A DNA stretch of 64,000 nt from Brachypterus glaber (GCA_958510825.1 OY294046.1:47039794-47103793); one strand, 5' to 3'. Positions 1 through 12,640 are shown, numbered from the stretch's first letter. Made by a program: numbers and translations. The notes: generated by a model from the letters alone, not told the origin.

Positions 1-899
1 AAAAATGCAAAAATGTAAATATTTTAAGTCGCTAAGTGTCTAACTCCATCATATGATTGTGAGAAAACAATTAAATGAGAACTGTCACTAATGTCAAACT
101 ATTTCTCGACAACAGGGGATCCCGTTTATACCCTATGTTTAAGTTTTTATTTCATAAAAAAAACTAAAATAATTATAACTTTAAAAAAAGAAAAACATGT
201 AAAAAAAAACATGTAAAAATTGTTCAAAACTGATATAAGAAAAATAACGTTATATAACAGATAATGTATGTTAGTAGAAGAAAAAATAGGGATATTTAGC
301 TCTTGAATTAATTTTGTAATATAAAATTTGTAGTAAAAAAAATTTGGCAGATGAATGGGGTTTACTCTGCAAGTGATAAAGTAAAATGAAGCTAGTAATT
401 GTCTTATTACGTGGGTATTGGACAAAAATAATATTTAGTAAGTAATAAGTACTGTGATCGATTAAATTATTTTTTTTTGTTACTAGCTTTGTAACCTCCA
501 TAGAGCTTAGTCACGATCTCAAAACCCCCCTGTGTAATTAATAATTCTCTGCTAAGAACATTAAATAAAAACAAATGTGTAGTATATATTTTTATATCAG
601 TTTTTAACTTATTTAAATAAAAAACATAACAAATCATTTTTAAATTCAAGAAAATCACTTTGTAAATAAAGAATATTCGAATTAAAATACATTATTTAAA
701 GATAATAATCTTTAAATAAAAATATATTTTTAATTTGAGACTTTATTTTGTATATTATATATTGCTGCTTTCCCTTATTACAATAAATATAGCAAAGCAT
801 AGTCTCAAGAAAGTGGAGGCCTCAAGGACACCTTTTTTATATGTTGAAGATTGAGGAATTTCCAATAACAATAAACTTATGACGTTTTATTTTGTACAG
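1..899. other. AT-rich spacer, nothing recognised
   Basis: No gene, RNA or clear repeat boundary is visible. The open frames here are low-complexity (rich in F, I, Y, N, K) and have no recognisable domain. Confidence 0.6.
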
Positions 900-904
900 T
901 CATA

Positions 905-1322
905 ACATTTTTATTATTACTTTCCCCAAGGAAAGTCTTGCGTAAGAAAAAAAAATCGAAAATTTTTTATTGCTTTTTTTACGTTTCCTGGCGTTTTTTA
1001 TGAATTCCGTAAAAAAAATCTGTCTGTCGGTGGGTCTATCGGTCTGTCGGTCTGTGTATCCCAGAAATTTGTGACCACGATAACTCAAGAACGCTTCAGA
1101 CCAAAGACTTCAAATTTGGACCACAAAACTTCAAAAACACATTTTTTTCAATTTATTTTTCCTTTTACGAAAAAAGAAACTTTTTTTGAAAAAGGTAAAT
1201 ACTTTTGAAATTTATTTTTTTTAGAAAATTTGTTTTTTGATATTTTTTTTGTTTTTGATTTTAATTAACCTAGGGCCATTATAGCCCTATAATAGGGGAA
1301 AGTATTATTTTGTTGGCAGCAG
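905..1322. repeat. Interspersed repeat with a TCTGTC-rich core
   Basis: A short imperfect inverted repeat bounds the block: ATTATTACTTTCCCC near 912 and its complement GGGGAAAGTATTAT near 1295. The core (1018-1060) is a run of TCGGTCTGTC-like units followed by ACTCAAGAACGCTT. The same core recurs in part near 31219 and, inverted, near 42610-42690. The right tail ending TTGTTGGCAGCAG recurs at 11472-11532. The minus-strand open frame reading TDRQTDRPTDRQ is a translation of the repeat, not a gene. Transposon class is not determined. Confidence 0.55.
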
Positions 1323-2163
1323 TATTTCTTTTTGTACTTATGTTGTAGTAGAAAATTCTATACTTTTCCTGACTATCTTGCACCCCTGAGCCCAATCATA
1401 GATTCAGGAGGTGCAGGAAAGGACATTGTCTGAACTGATAAAGCAATCTTTTAATAAGTTCGGCAGGAATTTTAGGAATGTGATTGACTAGTCAAGTAGC
1501 GCGACACAAGCAATGAGGTTTTAATAAACAGAGGCGTCGAGGACAATTTCAGGATAACTGCAGGATAATTGCAGAATAATCCATACACACGTGAAAATAT
1601 TCATGCAAATACGTGGTATTAAAATAATATTTTATTCGAGTGTACTATGCTTGTCAAAAAGAAGTAGGGCAGCAGCTTTTTAATGGTGTAAATATACGTT
1701 TATTTTATCCTGTACTTCTAGTAATAATTCAGCGGCGTGCAGTGATGTCAGTAGAAACTTTTATGAGTCCTTGCAGTAGGCAACGTCAATTACTAATAAA
1801 TACGGTTTATACATAATCTCAAATAAAAAACTTTATTATGTAATGAGCACCTAACAGTCAAAATGTCATGTACACCTAAGACAGGATCACAGGATACAGG
1901 ATCACAGGATCACAGACAGGACAACCTCACATTTTCCTTTTGTAAAAATTACTGTCAAGTATGACATAACCTAATATTGAGGGTCCGATTTTAATTGTTA
2001 AAGTATAAAAAAAACGTAACATTCGTGGTTAACTTCTTGTCCTACTTTTTTTATGTCAAGTATAGTATCTAAAAGAGCCACTTTTTGTATAATAAATCTG
2101 TACGAAAAGTTAGATTGGTTGATCAACCGTTGATTGACAATTTTTGTCAAAATAGTTATTTTA
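1323..2163. other. Spacer with a short tandem motif
   Basis: Mostly unremarkable AT-rich DNA. At 1880-1922 a short tandem run of ACAGGATC units is visible. No coding signal. Confidence 0.5.
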
Positions 2164-2280
2164 GTATTAAGAGCGCAAAATTACTGATTTCTGCTTGAGC
2201 GTGGAATTTGCTGATCGAGGCGTCTAGCTGAGATCAGCAATCAAGCGAAAGCAGAAATCGCATTTTGCGCTCGTAATAAA
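2164..2280. repeat. Imperfect palindrome (foldback MITE-like)
   Basis: The left arm (AAGAGCGCAAAAT, GATTTCTGCTT) is matched by the complementary right arm (AAGCAGAAATC, ATTTTGCGCTC). Together they can form a hairpin of about 115 bp. Size and structure fit a palindromic MITE; no flanking duplication was defined. Confidence 0.55.
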
Positions 2281-2716
2281 AACAACATTTTTTCTGCGAT
2301 CTAAAATAAATAAATAAATAAATTTTCAGGCAGTAAGTTTATAACCTAACAAGTCCAAAATGATCAAAATTTGAGTCACTGTTCCTCTCCATAAATCTTA
2401 CGTAACAACGAATAATTTAGCACACAAAGATTTAGCACACGAAATTGAAGTTTGATTCGAAATAAATAACAATTTTATATTAAAAATGGCGTACCACATC
2501 TCGTATATAACTGACAGCTGTTTTACGATTGACATACCGGTTGACTCAATTTTGCTCTTGCTGTCATGGTGACGACCAAAAAAGTAAAATGCTAAAAAAT
2601 GGTTATTTTTCGGTCTGATAACTTCATTTGTTTTTGTAGAAATGTCAACTTTTCTATTAGATCGTAGAACAATACAATTTTAGTTATAAGATATTACAGT
2701 TATACAATAAAATGTG

Positions 2717-3153
2717 TTTGATACAAGGACAAAAACTGTTTCAGGGCGATTTTAAAATTCTGTGTTTTGTCCTTGTACTTAATATACCTACTGTTGCAAG
2801 GTAAACTATATCTATTAAAAACTAACAGATATGCCCTTGATTTGGTAATGTGTAAAGAATACATTCCCAACACATTAGGGATATATTTTTTTATTCGATT
2901 ATATCTAAAAACGCCACTTTTCGGACTAGGCCGAAAAGTAAAATAGTCGACGTTTTGGTTAATTGATACCGAAACGGTTGACATTTGAATTCTAACCTCA
3001 AATTTGTTGTCAAAAATACAAATATTTATTAAAATATTACAGTTGAACAAAAAAAAAATAGTGCACGGACGAAAACTGTTTCTAGAGCGATTACGGTTGC
3101 CAACCTCCGTAATTTCCTTAAAAACAGTACCTCTTTTTTGTCCTTGTATCAAA
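2717..3153. mobile_element. TIR element with TTTGATACAAGGACAAAAA ends
   Basis: The left end TTTGATACAAGGACAAAAA is matched by a complementary right end near 3133-3153. A second copy of the subterminal motif (GGACGAAAACTGTTTC) lies at about 3065, and an inverted TTTGTCCTTGTA at about 2767, so the element is nested or internally rearranged. The 150-residue minus-strand open frame across it has no recognisable domain and shares its ends with the repeats, so it is not called. Confidence 0.5.
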
Positions 3154-3205
3154 AACTCCTATTCCTAGTCACTGTGCCAACTGTATTATTTCTCTTAGTT
3201 CATAG

Positions 3206-3950
3206 ACCAGTGAATAGAGACCAAAAAAGGAGTAGTACCCTACAAAAGGTCCGGTAGTTCTAGATTTTTAATATGTTGTTTAGGTCGGTAAGGTAGTAAA
3301 AAATACAAGTTTTCATCACCCCACCCCCTGTGCTCCCTCCGCCGTCTTGGAAAAACCGCCGAAAGTTCGCACTTCTTTTAGTTTTTTACCTATAACTCCG
3401 TTTCAATGCACTTAAGAGCAAAATGAGTTATTTTCGATTTTATAGAAGACAACATCTTCTTTGTATCCCTCAGGATGCTCGAAAAAAGGCGAAAAAGTGA
3501 CCCAGCCTAATATCTCAAAAGAATTTTTTTTTGAAAAATCAATTTACATTTGTTAAATGAAACACTATTCTTATTCTTATCTTATTTATTCTTATATATG
3601 TACTATTTGAAAAAGAATATCCCTTAAATTTTGCTAATTAAGCGATTTTAGCAGTTTTTGGGCGTTCATAGCTCCGTTGCCTTTTATGATATAAAAAACT
3701 TATGATATCAAACTTAAATAAAGTTCTGTCTTCTACAAAATCTAAAATAACTTGTTTTGCGCTAAAAGGGAGTTATAGGCAAAAAACTGAAAAAAGTGCG
3801 AATTTTTGGCGGCTTTTCCCAGATGGCGGAGGGAGCACAGTGGGTGGGGTGACGAAAATTTGGATTTTCACTACCTTTCCGACCTACACAACATATCAAA
3901 AATCTAGAATTACCGGACCTTTTGTAGGGTATTATCCCTCTATTCACTAG
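3206..3950. mobile_element. Foldback element with about 250-bp inverted arms
   Basis: The left arm (about 3208-3460) and right arm (about 3690-3950) are long imperfect inverted repeats. Both contain ACCCTACAAAAGGTCCGGTA near their outer ends, then CTCCCTCCGCC or its complement, and a block around CTATAACTCC. The short ORFs at 3702-3995 on both strands lie wholly inside the right arm. No transposase is visible, so it is non-autonomous; superfamily is unknown. Confidence 0.7.
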
Positions 3951-4581
3951 TATTTTTACCAGATCTAGATATTCTAACTGTAACGCCTTCGCCAAAATTG
4001 TAAATCCTCCGAAACTTACACATCTCTAACTTTTAAACAACTTGAAATTTTAAATGTTGTTATATGTTATATTGCATAAAAAAAACTACCAGAAGACGTA
4101 AATCCTATATTTATATAATTTATGATATCACTAAGGCAAAATTTTAAATGCGTCTTGAGATAATTTCAAACCTGTTTAAATATTCCATCTACTATTTTAA
4201 AATACGGACTGTAAAATTATCGAAGTACAAATATATATATGAATACTTTATTAAATCCATGTCTTTAAAAAATAATTTTTGATCCACAATTTTCGACTTT
4301 AGCGGTGGCCATATTTAAAATTTCACAAAAATTTCAGTTTATGACACTACTGGCAAGCAGACTTTATGCACAATATAATTGTACATATGGCTGATACTAT
4401 ACCGCTAATATTTTAACTTGCAGAGTAGCAGGCAAATGTACAATTGAGCAATAGATTTCTTTAGTACACGGAGTCCTCACTAGTAAAAGCGTACCATATG
4501 TATGTACTGTAATTTTTACAGTATGTTTATGGCTATTTCAAAAACTTTCCTCTTTATATTGTGTAAAATAATATTTACACG
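3951..4581. other. AT-rich spacer, nothing recognised
   Basis: No coding or structured element was identified in this stretch. Confidence 0.5.

Positions 4582-4633
<52 letters not shown>
4582..4633. repeat. TA dinucleotide microsatellite
   Basis: A nearly pure TA run of about 50 bp; a second, shorter one lies at 4693-4717. Confidence 0.9.
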
Positions 4634-4636
<3 letters not shown>

Positions 4637-5035
4637 ATTGTAATATTCAAAATAATTTTATAGTATATATACTGTAAAATGTTAATTTTACAATATATAT
4701 ATATATATATATATATACTGTAAAATGTTATTAGTCAAGAATACGTATTGACTCAATGTCAAGCATCCATGTTTGACATATGTGTCAAACAAGAGTCCAC
4801 ACGCTCTGTTAAAAATAAATATGTAAATACACTTAAATGTGATTTTTTTTAATTCAATGCAAATACATGTAAACTTTACTAGATTACACATGTAATTTTA
4901 CAACTTTACATGTAGTTTTACAGTTTTAAATGTAATTTTAAAACTTGATATGCACATTAGATGTAAAATTACATGTAAATTCTAGAAAATTTTCAGTTCA
5001 CTGTAAAAAATATGATAAATATGTAAATTTACATT

Positions 5036-5214
5036 CAGAATTATAGGTAATGTGTTGCCACGAAGAGACAAGTAAAAGTTTTACATGTAATTTTACGATT
5101 TTATATGAATATTACATCTAAATTACATGTAATATTCATATAAAATTGTAAAATAAGATGTAAAATCTCGTAAATTTTACTTGTACCTGCATGGCAATAC
5201 ATTACCTATAATTC
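5036..5214. repeat. Palindromic MITE-like sequence
   Basis: The outer ends AGAATTATAGGTAATG and CATTACCTATAATTCT are complementary. The two arms stay complementary through to the centre near 5115-5125 (TATGAATATTACAT against its complement). The sequence just upstream (4860-5035) is dense in ATGTAATTTTACA-like motifs of the same kind, suggesting older nested copies. Non-coding. Confidence 0.7.
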
Positions 5215-5760
5215 TATTTTTTTTACAGCGCCGTACGTTTAAGTAATTTTTTGATCAATAAAATATAAGGTGTTTTTTAGTTTTTTTTTTTTGTCAAAAT
5301 TATAGGGTGAGTTTAAATTTATATTAAATTATTAGTTATTATTATATGGAGTTTAAATTGTTTTCTTATAAATAATTAATTAATTATTATTATATTGCAG
5401 TATAATCCTACCTGATGCAATAACAGAACGCTGTTTATAGTAAAAAAATTCGACACGTCAGAAACTAAAAGTAAAGTTCTTTTATAATATTAGTTGAAAT
5501 ATTAATATATTGTTAGTTATTATAAATGTTATAAGTTATTTTAAGTTATTATGAGTACAGATTTATGTTTCAAAATGTATAGTGTAAATATGGTGTAAAA
5601 TTAAAGTACAAATACATTAATCATTACAATATAACCTATTTTTTACACGATATATTGGGTTTTTTCTTGCATTATTACTGTAGATATCGGTAAATAATAA
5701 CAAATTACAAGATAAATCATTTAATTTTACAAGATATGTCATTTAAATTTGCACGATATA
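5215..5760. other. AT-rich spacer, nothing recognised
   Basis: AT-rich DNA without a recognised gene or element boundary. Confidence 0.5.
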
Positions 5761-5762
5761 TA

Positions 5763-6679
5763 GGGGTGACCGGGGCTAGTTGTCGCAGGGGTAAGTTGTC
5801 GAAGTGCTTATATCTTAAAAAGTAAAATATTTTTCTGCGCCAAACCAAGATTAACCGCTGTGTTACAACAGTGCCATTTATCATTTGTTAACTTAAATGC
5901 AATAAATTAAAAGAACATCCAGATAAACCAAAAAACGTAAAAATTAAAGAGCCCAGTAATTTTTTTGTGGTAAATATTTTTTCTTATTGTTACTGATTAA
6001 AAGCATTAAGATAAGAGATTTTTATGTATAATAATAGTTTAAGGTGTATATTATTTGTTGATATTGTCATTTAGGAGTGTTTATTCGTTAATTAGAAAGT
6101 ACTTGATACATAACGTAAAATTGACCACTGGGGCTAGTTGTCGCATTTGGTTTGGGGCTAGTTGTCGCATGATCTGGAGATATGTTCATGGTATAACATT
6201 TCCTTTTTGGAATTTTTTTATTCAAAACTGCCTAAAAAAGTGAAACTTTGTCGAATAGCAAATAAATTCGTTTATTAAATTATATTAAATTAAAAAAAAA
6301 TCAAAAAAATATTATTTAATTATAAAGTTGGAAATTTTGGCACAAAAGTAAAAAGTTAGATAACAATCAGCTTGTGGAGAGGCACATGTCTTATTAGTTA
6401 TTTATAATTTTTATAAATGCCTTTATATTTCTTCAAAAAAATATACTCGAAGTGCCGCGACAACGTGCCCCGTGATGGGGCACATTGTCGCAATTTTCAA
6501 GACTTCACAAAAAAAAAACATAACTGTAATACCCTATAAAATTTTTTATGTTTTTTCTTTAAATAATGTTATTGAAACATGCAGCTAAAATTACCATTCC
6601 GTCAATTAAAAAAAAATACAAAAATAAAGGAAAAAACTGACTTTGAATGAAAAGTGCGACAATTAGCCCCGGTCACCCC
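5763..6679. mobile_element. TA-flanked DNA transposon with 25-bp TIRs
   Basis: The ends are inverted repeats that differ at one position over 25 bp, starting GGGGTGACCGGGGCTA. TA lies directly outside each end (5761-5762 and 6680-6681), as for Tc1/mariner or pogo-type insertions. No transposase frame is visible, so it is non-autonomous. A 16-bp motif, GGGGCTAGTTGTCGCA, recurs inside at 6130-6145 and 6154-6169, with variants at 5787-5801 and 6477-6492 and an inverted copy at 6454-6471. The last two form a hairpin. These could be transposase-binding sites; that is inference. Confidence 0.8.
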
Positions 6680-6681
6680 TA

Positions 6682-7559
6682 CTGTAATTTAGTAGTGTCC
6701 GTAGTTTCATCTCGTAAAATGTTTCTGAACTTTTAAAAATGGCCGCCGCTGAAATGGTCTACCTCTACCTCTACAAGTACAAATATGTCTAACTTGAATA
6801 GATTGTTGCATTTTAAACAGATTTAAATTTCTGAACCACATATCCACTTAAATATTAATAAGTTTATCCAGCATTCATAAGGATGTAACAAACTAATTAC
6901 TTCTCCTCCAATAATTTTGCTTTTGATTTATACTTCTGTCATTAAGCGTGAATAATCTGATTCTGTAAAATCTTAGTTACATCTTCCGTGGTTCTGAATT
7001 TACCCCCTACTTGTTGAACGCAGTCACCCATGAAGCATGAAGGGGAAATATGTATAGTGTACTGTTTGACATTTCCATTATCTTATAGTTGAAGAATGTT
7101 GAGATGTGTAGAAGTTGAGTAAACCAAGGATTAATTTTTGCTATTAAAAACTACGACTTTTGGGGAGTCAATATTAATATTTCTTTATTTATATTATGAC
7201 AAAACGATTAATAGTTTTACTAAAACCTAAAACAACTACTTTTTGTTGTAGTTCCACTTGCATCTAATTAGAATTCGTTTGTCTATTTTTCTGTGCTTTA
7301 AAAATTGCAAACTTTGATTTAGAAAAAACAAACATTTCTTAGATGATTATTTATTAATTTGTATACATATAGGTACAAATAAGATTTTACCTACTTCAGT
7401 TACATAATTAATTTTGAGAAAAACAAACGCTGACACTGATAGGTGCCCTTTTTTTGATTTTTTTGACTACCTTCATAATATATTTTCGTACTACCTAGTG
7501 TCCTAGTGTACACGAAATAAAAAAAAATGCATGTTCACTATATATCCTCGTTAGGATAT
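6682..7559. other. Spacer, nothing recognised
   Basis: Ordinary AT-rich intergenic or intronic DNA; no coding signal or repeat end was seen. Confidence 0.5.
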
Positions 7560-7576
7560 TTTTCTATCGCACGAGT

Positions 7577-7860
7577 CCATAGTGCATATTTGAATAAAAT
7601 GACAAATATGCACACTCATTTATCCAAACGAGTACACATAGCTTTGATTTTGACAAAAGTGGTTTTACGTTTATAAAAGTTTAAAATGTCAAAATTAAAC
7701 ACAGGTAATTCTTTAAAACATACATTTTTAAAGAGTCTAGACTGTAGATCGAACGAAAAATGTTGTTCGCAACTCGTTTGCGACAAGTCCTTAGTGCACT
7801 CGAATAATTTTTTGACTTCGCTTCGCGTCGTCAAAAAAACTTCATTCTCGTGCACTAAGA
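7577..7860. repeat. Two adjacent hairpins (foldback repeat)
   Basis: GTGCATATTTG and CAAATATGCAC (about 7582-7613) form one hairpin. A second, longer one pairs CTTAGTGCACTCGAATAA with TTCATTCTCGTGCACTAAG around TTCGCTTCGC (about 7791-7860). The 79-residue minus-strand open frame across them is not accepted as a gene. Probably a palindromic MITE. Confidence 0.5.
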
Positions 7861-8933
7861 ACTAAAGTCGCTTACTCGTTACGAAAACTACTATTAAATT
7901 CATTAGCAAAAATTATTTAAATTGCTATGACAAAAATTATTAAAAATTTAGGAATTAGTAGGAAATGTAAAATGCTTTTTAACTGCTTTTTTCCTACGAT
8001 AAGTATATTAATATCTTAATCGTTTAAAAGTCTTTATTACCAAAAAGATTACTTTTTGCCACACTACCCCAAATTCTAAACATATTTCACGTGACAAAAA
8101 CTACAAAGATCCTGAATTATTTAGTGCGAGAATTTTTAAAATATGATATTTCGTTCAAAAGTTATAATGTTTACATACCTACGGACAGACAGACCTACAT
8201 TTTTATTACCTATTTTTTACATTTTCTTAAAATTCTAAATCCGATTTAATTTTTTGGTCAATTCAATAACGGGAGGAACTCATCAGCAAAATGGTTTCTT
8301 TGTGGTATTTCTTGGCTGTAAATGTGACTTTTTCTGGACTAAACAGCCTGTTTACTTATCCGGAATAGCAAACTTTTATATGACAACATAAATGTTAAAG
8401 TAGAAATAAACCGCTTTTGAAATTAAACTCATAAAACCGGATTATATGTAGGTTTTAAAATAAAGGAACGTGAATATTTCAAATAAACTGTTTATAGATC
8501 GAGAGGGTTGGACCCACTACTCATTCTAATTTCGATTAACGCACATACGGCGAATGTCGATAGAACCCAGGCTTAGTTTTTTCAAGTTCCAAAATAAAAC
8601 GGGTTTTCAAAAAAAATAATAAATTGGAAAAAATGTTCAACGGTAATGTATGACAATTCTACTCAAGAATGTTTAAAGATACAAAATAAGAGCTAACTTC
8701 GAAATCCCGACCTCGGATTCGGATTCAGCGACATAAAATACGTCTTGTCCGTCGGAACACTTAACTTTTTTCTTTTGTAGGGCTGCGTTATTGGTGATTT
8801 CTTCTATACTTAGAAAACAATAGAAACTAGAATATACAAGAGCAATAGTTCCTATATGTTCAGGAAGAAGAACTATAAAGTCACACACAGAAAAAAAATA
8901 TTAAATGAAGTATTTGTGATATTTGAGTTATAT
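7861..8933. other. Spacer, nothing recognised
   Basis: AT-rich sequence with no supported gene. The 71-residue minus frame at 8673-8888 has no recognised domain or neighbouring gene structure. Confidence 0.45.
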
Positions 8934-9746
8934 CAGGCGCGTAGGTATGGGGGTATTTACCCCCCCTCAAGAATCTTAATGTTATATATTTTATTATTTT
9001 AAATAAACAATTTAAAAATTAAAATAATAGCGGCGATTTTAATTGTTTTCCTTTGTTTGATTTTTTTTGGTTTAAATTAAAAGCAGTTTTTCAGGGTTCC
9101 TACAGATCAAGGAAAGCAGGGAACAGTCATGGAACTGAAAGGAGTCATCTGGAAAACCTGGAATTTAGCTACTTTTTGCCTATAATATACGAAAAATATT
9201 AAAAATATTTAAAAAAAACAGGGAATTTTGGCTAAAAAGGTTTAATTACTTTTTTATTTATTAAATTTTGTATTTTGTAGTTTGCGAGGTAATTTTTATA
9301 TAGCGTGCTCAAGTGGACCATAGAACTTAAAATTCATAAAATTTTGGCCTGAGGCGCTAGACCTTTCTTACGTTTTATATTAATGTAAAATTTTACTTTT
9401 AGAAAGGGCGTATTTATACGTCAAAATTTTCATTTGGGCTTTTGATAATTTCATTTAGGATTTTTAACCATTTTTATTCGGCATTTGACCATTACAATGG
9501 GGGTAATTAACCCCCCCCCCCTGTATAAAATAATTGCAAATTTTGTAGAACTTAAACTTAAAATTCGTAAATTTTTTTGCCTGTATTTTTGTAAATTTTA
9601 TATATATATTTAATTAATTATAAATTAAAAGACTGGTTTAAAATTAAAATGGACCATCTAATTTTTAAAAACTTGGCCTGCGGCGCTAGAGCTTTCTTAG
9701 GTTTTTTCTTAATTCAGAAATGGACCATTTCCTGGACCCGCCCCTG
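8934..9746. mobile_element. hAT-like non-autonomous element (degenerate)
   Basis: The left end CAGGCGCGTAGGTATGGGGG and right end CCTGGACCCGCCCCTG are imperfectly complementary. The interior contains repeated GCCTGAGGCGCTAGA / GCCTGCGGCGCTAGA phrases that also occur in the better-preserved element at 12959-13868 and in the block at 18570-19340. No clear 8-bp duplication is visible here, so the limits are approximate. Confidence 0.5.
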
Positions 9747-9944
9747 TATGACAATTTGGTTGAATATTTTCCATTGATTGTGAAAATTCTGTAGTAGAGC
9801 AGTGCAATTTCTTTATAGACAAGAAGTTTTATTAGTCAAACAAAGAACTTTTACTTGATTCGGGTTTTAACCTGTTGGTCTAAGATACGTTTCCAACTTT
9901 TGATTAACATGCTTTCAGATATACCTACAAACTTTTAAGCCACT

Positions 9945-10400
9945 CAGGGCCGTAGCTATGGGGGGATGGGGGGGAGCCTCCCCCCCCACCTATCTTGAAA
10001 TCAAAAAAGTTGCATATTTTTTCATGGGATAAACATAATAAAATAATACATTTTTAATTTTGAGAAAAAAGTCCATATTTTATGGATTGAAAATAATAAA
10101 ATTATAAATTTTTAATCTTGTGAAAAAAGTTGTAAACTTCATAGATTAAAAATATAAAAGTAAGGATTCTCAAACCTTGAAAAAATATAAATAACTTAAC
10201 CAGGTGTAATTTGATAACTCTTTTTTTAGGAAGGGTGCGCCTTTTTTTTTAGTCATGAACTTTTTTTTTGAGTTTTGAGAAAGGGTGGGACTTTTTTTTA
10301 TGAACTTTTTTTTGTCGAGGAAAAAAGTTGGGTTTTTAGGCACAAAAAAAGTTCATTTTTGACCTCCTCCCCCCCACCAAATCTCCTCAGCTACATGCAC
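9945..10400. mobile_element. G/C-tract-ended MITE, probably hAT-like
   Basis: The sequence starts CAGGGCCGTAGCTATGGGGG and ends CCCACC...CAGCTACATG, which is imperfectly complementary. It contains several AAAAAAGT-rich subrepeats. The flanks do not give a clean duplication. Non-coding. Confidence 0.5.
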
Positions 10401-11017
10401 GTACTTGTTTTTAGTAATTATTTGTGTGTGTGTATGTCACCCAAATGATAAATGATGATTGCTAAAATAATAAAGATTGCTAAAACAGGTGTCATAGTTT
10501 TAGCCAAAAGTATTTTGTGATCAGAAATTTGAACCATTAAACCTACTTGCCTAACTTTTATAGCTCCATATTATATGTTTAGATGCGTGTTTTATAGCCA
10601 AATATACTAGGTCTAATTAAATTTTACTTTTAAACTATGTGAATATTTTAGAGCGCTAAAAGATGAAATTATTATTATAATGGGTATAGCCGAAAACGCG
10701 CTCGTAAAAAAATTGACATGGGATTTGTAATCAAATATTACTCTTTTATAGCCTCCCTGTGCCTGAAATGATCGTTTACGATGCGTGTGATATATGAGGG
10801 GTGCAGTAATTTGGACATTTAAGAGAAGATTTAATTATTTATATAGGTCGAATATTAAATTTTTATTATACAAATAAATATTTTGAATGTAAGTATACAC
10901 TGCTAAACAAAAAATACGTTTCTATTGAGCTCATATGGATGCTCTCTGCTAAATCAGAGTAATAGCACTTTATTGCTGTGTACAAAGCAATGCCAAATTT
11001 ACACCTACATACATATC
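10401..11017. other. Spacer, nothing recognised
   Basis: No supported gene or repeat boundary. Confidence 0.45.
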
Positions 11018-12042
11018 TATATAGGCGTACTGCCCTCCCAAAGAGGAACGCGGCATGTACACCTGACACATACGGTTTTCGAGCTTAGTATTATTTTACT
11101 ACGGAGAATAACGGTATGTACCAATCCTAAGGAAATCTGCGTAAGTAAGTACACCGAAGAACTTACCTGCCGCTTTCTTTCTATGTAAAAGTTTGGCATG
11201 GATTTTAATTTTTTAATAAACAAAATCATATCTAAACTAACTATATTATAACAAGCCGTAAAGATATGTAGTGCTACGCATTCCCTTATATACTATTCAC
11301 AGTAAATGGTATATTGAATTTCCCAAATACTAAAATAAAAATAATTTTCAAAAAAATAATATAAAAAATATTTTTTTTTTTAAAGGATTTTTGTATTTTT
11401 TTATATTTTTTTTTTTATTTTTTTTATTTTTTTTTTCAATTTTTTAATTTTTTGTTTCAATTTTTTTTTTTTCGTTTTTGATTTTAATCAACCTAGGCCT
11501 ATAAGGGAAAGTATTATTTTGTTGGCAGCAGTTTTTATATTATATTATTATTTAATTACAGATATATCTACTAGTATATACTATAGTAGTACCTATACTA
11601 TTAAAAAATAGTAGTAACAATAGTATTAAACAATAGTAGTTAAATATTAAACAATATATTTTTTTTATTTCTTTTTTTTTATTTGTTGATTGATCAATAT
11701 TTTATAATAATATTAATTTTGTCTTCTTATAAGAAATGTATATTTCTTTAGAAACAATAAATGTATCTATCTATCTATTAATTTTGTCTGACTACTACTA
11801 CTACTACCACTAAAATACCCATAAATTTGCTTTCTTTTGTATTTGCTTTATCCTGTTTCTCTTTTCAAAACAAAATTTCACATAGAAAGAACGCGGCAAG
11901 TAACATCTTTGATGCACTTACCGCAGATTTCCTTAGGATTGGTACATACCGTTATTCTCCGTAGTAAAATAATACTAAGCTAGAAAAACCGTATGTGTCA
12001 GGTGTACACTCCGCGTTCCTCTTTAGGAGGGCAGTATAGGTG
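11018..12042. mobile_element. Long-TIR element (about 175-bp inverted arms)
   Basis: The left arm (about 11018-11197) and right arm (about 11867-12042) are highly similar inverted repeats. Both contain GGAACGCGG, TACACCTGACACATACGG, TTACTACGGAGAATAACGGT and CCAATCCTAAGGAAATCTGC or complements. All open frames here lie in the left arm and are reflections of the repeat. The interior holds poly-T tracts, the tail of another repeat (11472-11532) and a TCTA run at about 11763-11777. No transposase is seen; superfamily is not assigned. Confidence 0.75.
11472..11532 (+). repeat. Nested tail of the TCTGTC-core repeat family
   Basis: Matches 1250-1322 nearly base for base, including GATTTTAAT, CAACCTAGG and GAAAGTATTATTTTGTTGGC. 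It sits inside the long-TIR element, so it was either inserted there or captured. Confidence 0.65.
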
Positions 12043-12290
12043 TGAATTAAAATTAAGTATGGTTAAACAGTGTTTCATAAATACTAGTATATTCAAATCT
12101 TATTATACAATTAAAACTTTTTTTTAATTGTTTAAAACAATACTAAAAAAAAAGTAAATCCTGTGTATGAATTAAAATTAAGTATGGTTAAACAGTGTTT
12201 CATAAACACTAGTATATTCAAATATTGTTATACAATTAAATCTTTTTTTAAATTATTTAAAACAATACTTCAAAAAAAGTAAATCGTTGA
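12041..12290. repeat. Tandem duplication, about 134-bp unit, two copies
   Basis: GAATTAAAATTAAGTATGG begins at 12044 and again at 12178. The units share TTAAACAGTGTTTCATAAA and ACTAGTATATTCAAAT and differ by a few substitutions and small indels. Non-coding. Confidence 0.85.
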
Positions 12291-12374
12291 ATCAGTTCTC
12301 ATTTGTTTTCCCCTGCAGTCTTTAAATCATACCAAAAACCTAAATTGTTTTTCCCGTGCAGTATTTGCCTATAT

Positions 12375-12376
12375 GA

Positions 12377-12410
<34 letters not shown>

Positions 12411-12411
12411 T
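12375..12411. repeat. ATT trinucleotide microsatellite
   Basis: A pure ATT run of about 12 units. Confidence 0.9.
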
Positions 12412-12516
12412 GATTAATATTAGTCAAGTGTAATTTTCATCAATACGCTTTTTCAAAAGCTTTTAGTTTGAACAACTAAAATCTTTGAACTTCCAAATCA
12501 CATTTTTCGATGCAGT

Positions 12517-12640
12517 GCAGTCTTTAAACCATAACAACATACCTGAATTTTTATTCCCGTGAAGTCTTTAAATTATAGCAACAAACCTATATTATTATTC
12601 CTGTGGCGTCTTTAAATTATAACAACAATAAAGAATCCGT
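12517..12640 (+). repeat. 44-bp tandem repeat, about three units
   Basis: The phrase TCTTTAAA(C/T)(C/T)ATAACAAC recurs at 12521, 12565 and 12609. A related unit lies upstream at about 12317. Non-coding and mildly degenerate. Confidence 0.7.

Noticed and set aside
2700..3152. 150-residue minus-strand frame
   Set aside because: Spans a TIR element, with its ends in the inverted repeats; no recognised domain.
10866..11229. Three short frames on both strands near 11 kb
   Set aside because: Mostly within the left inverted arm of the long-TIR element; overlapping frames on both strands, no domain.
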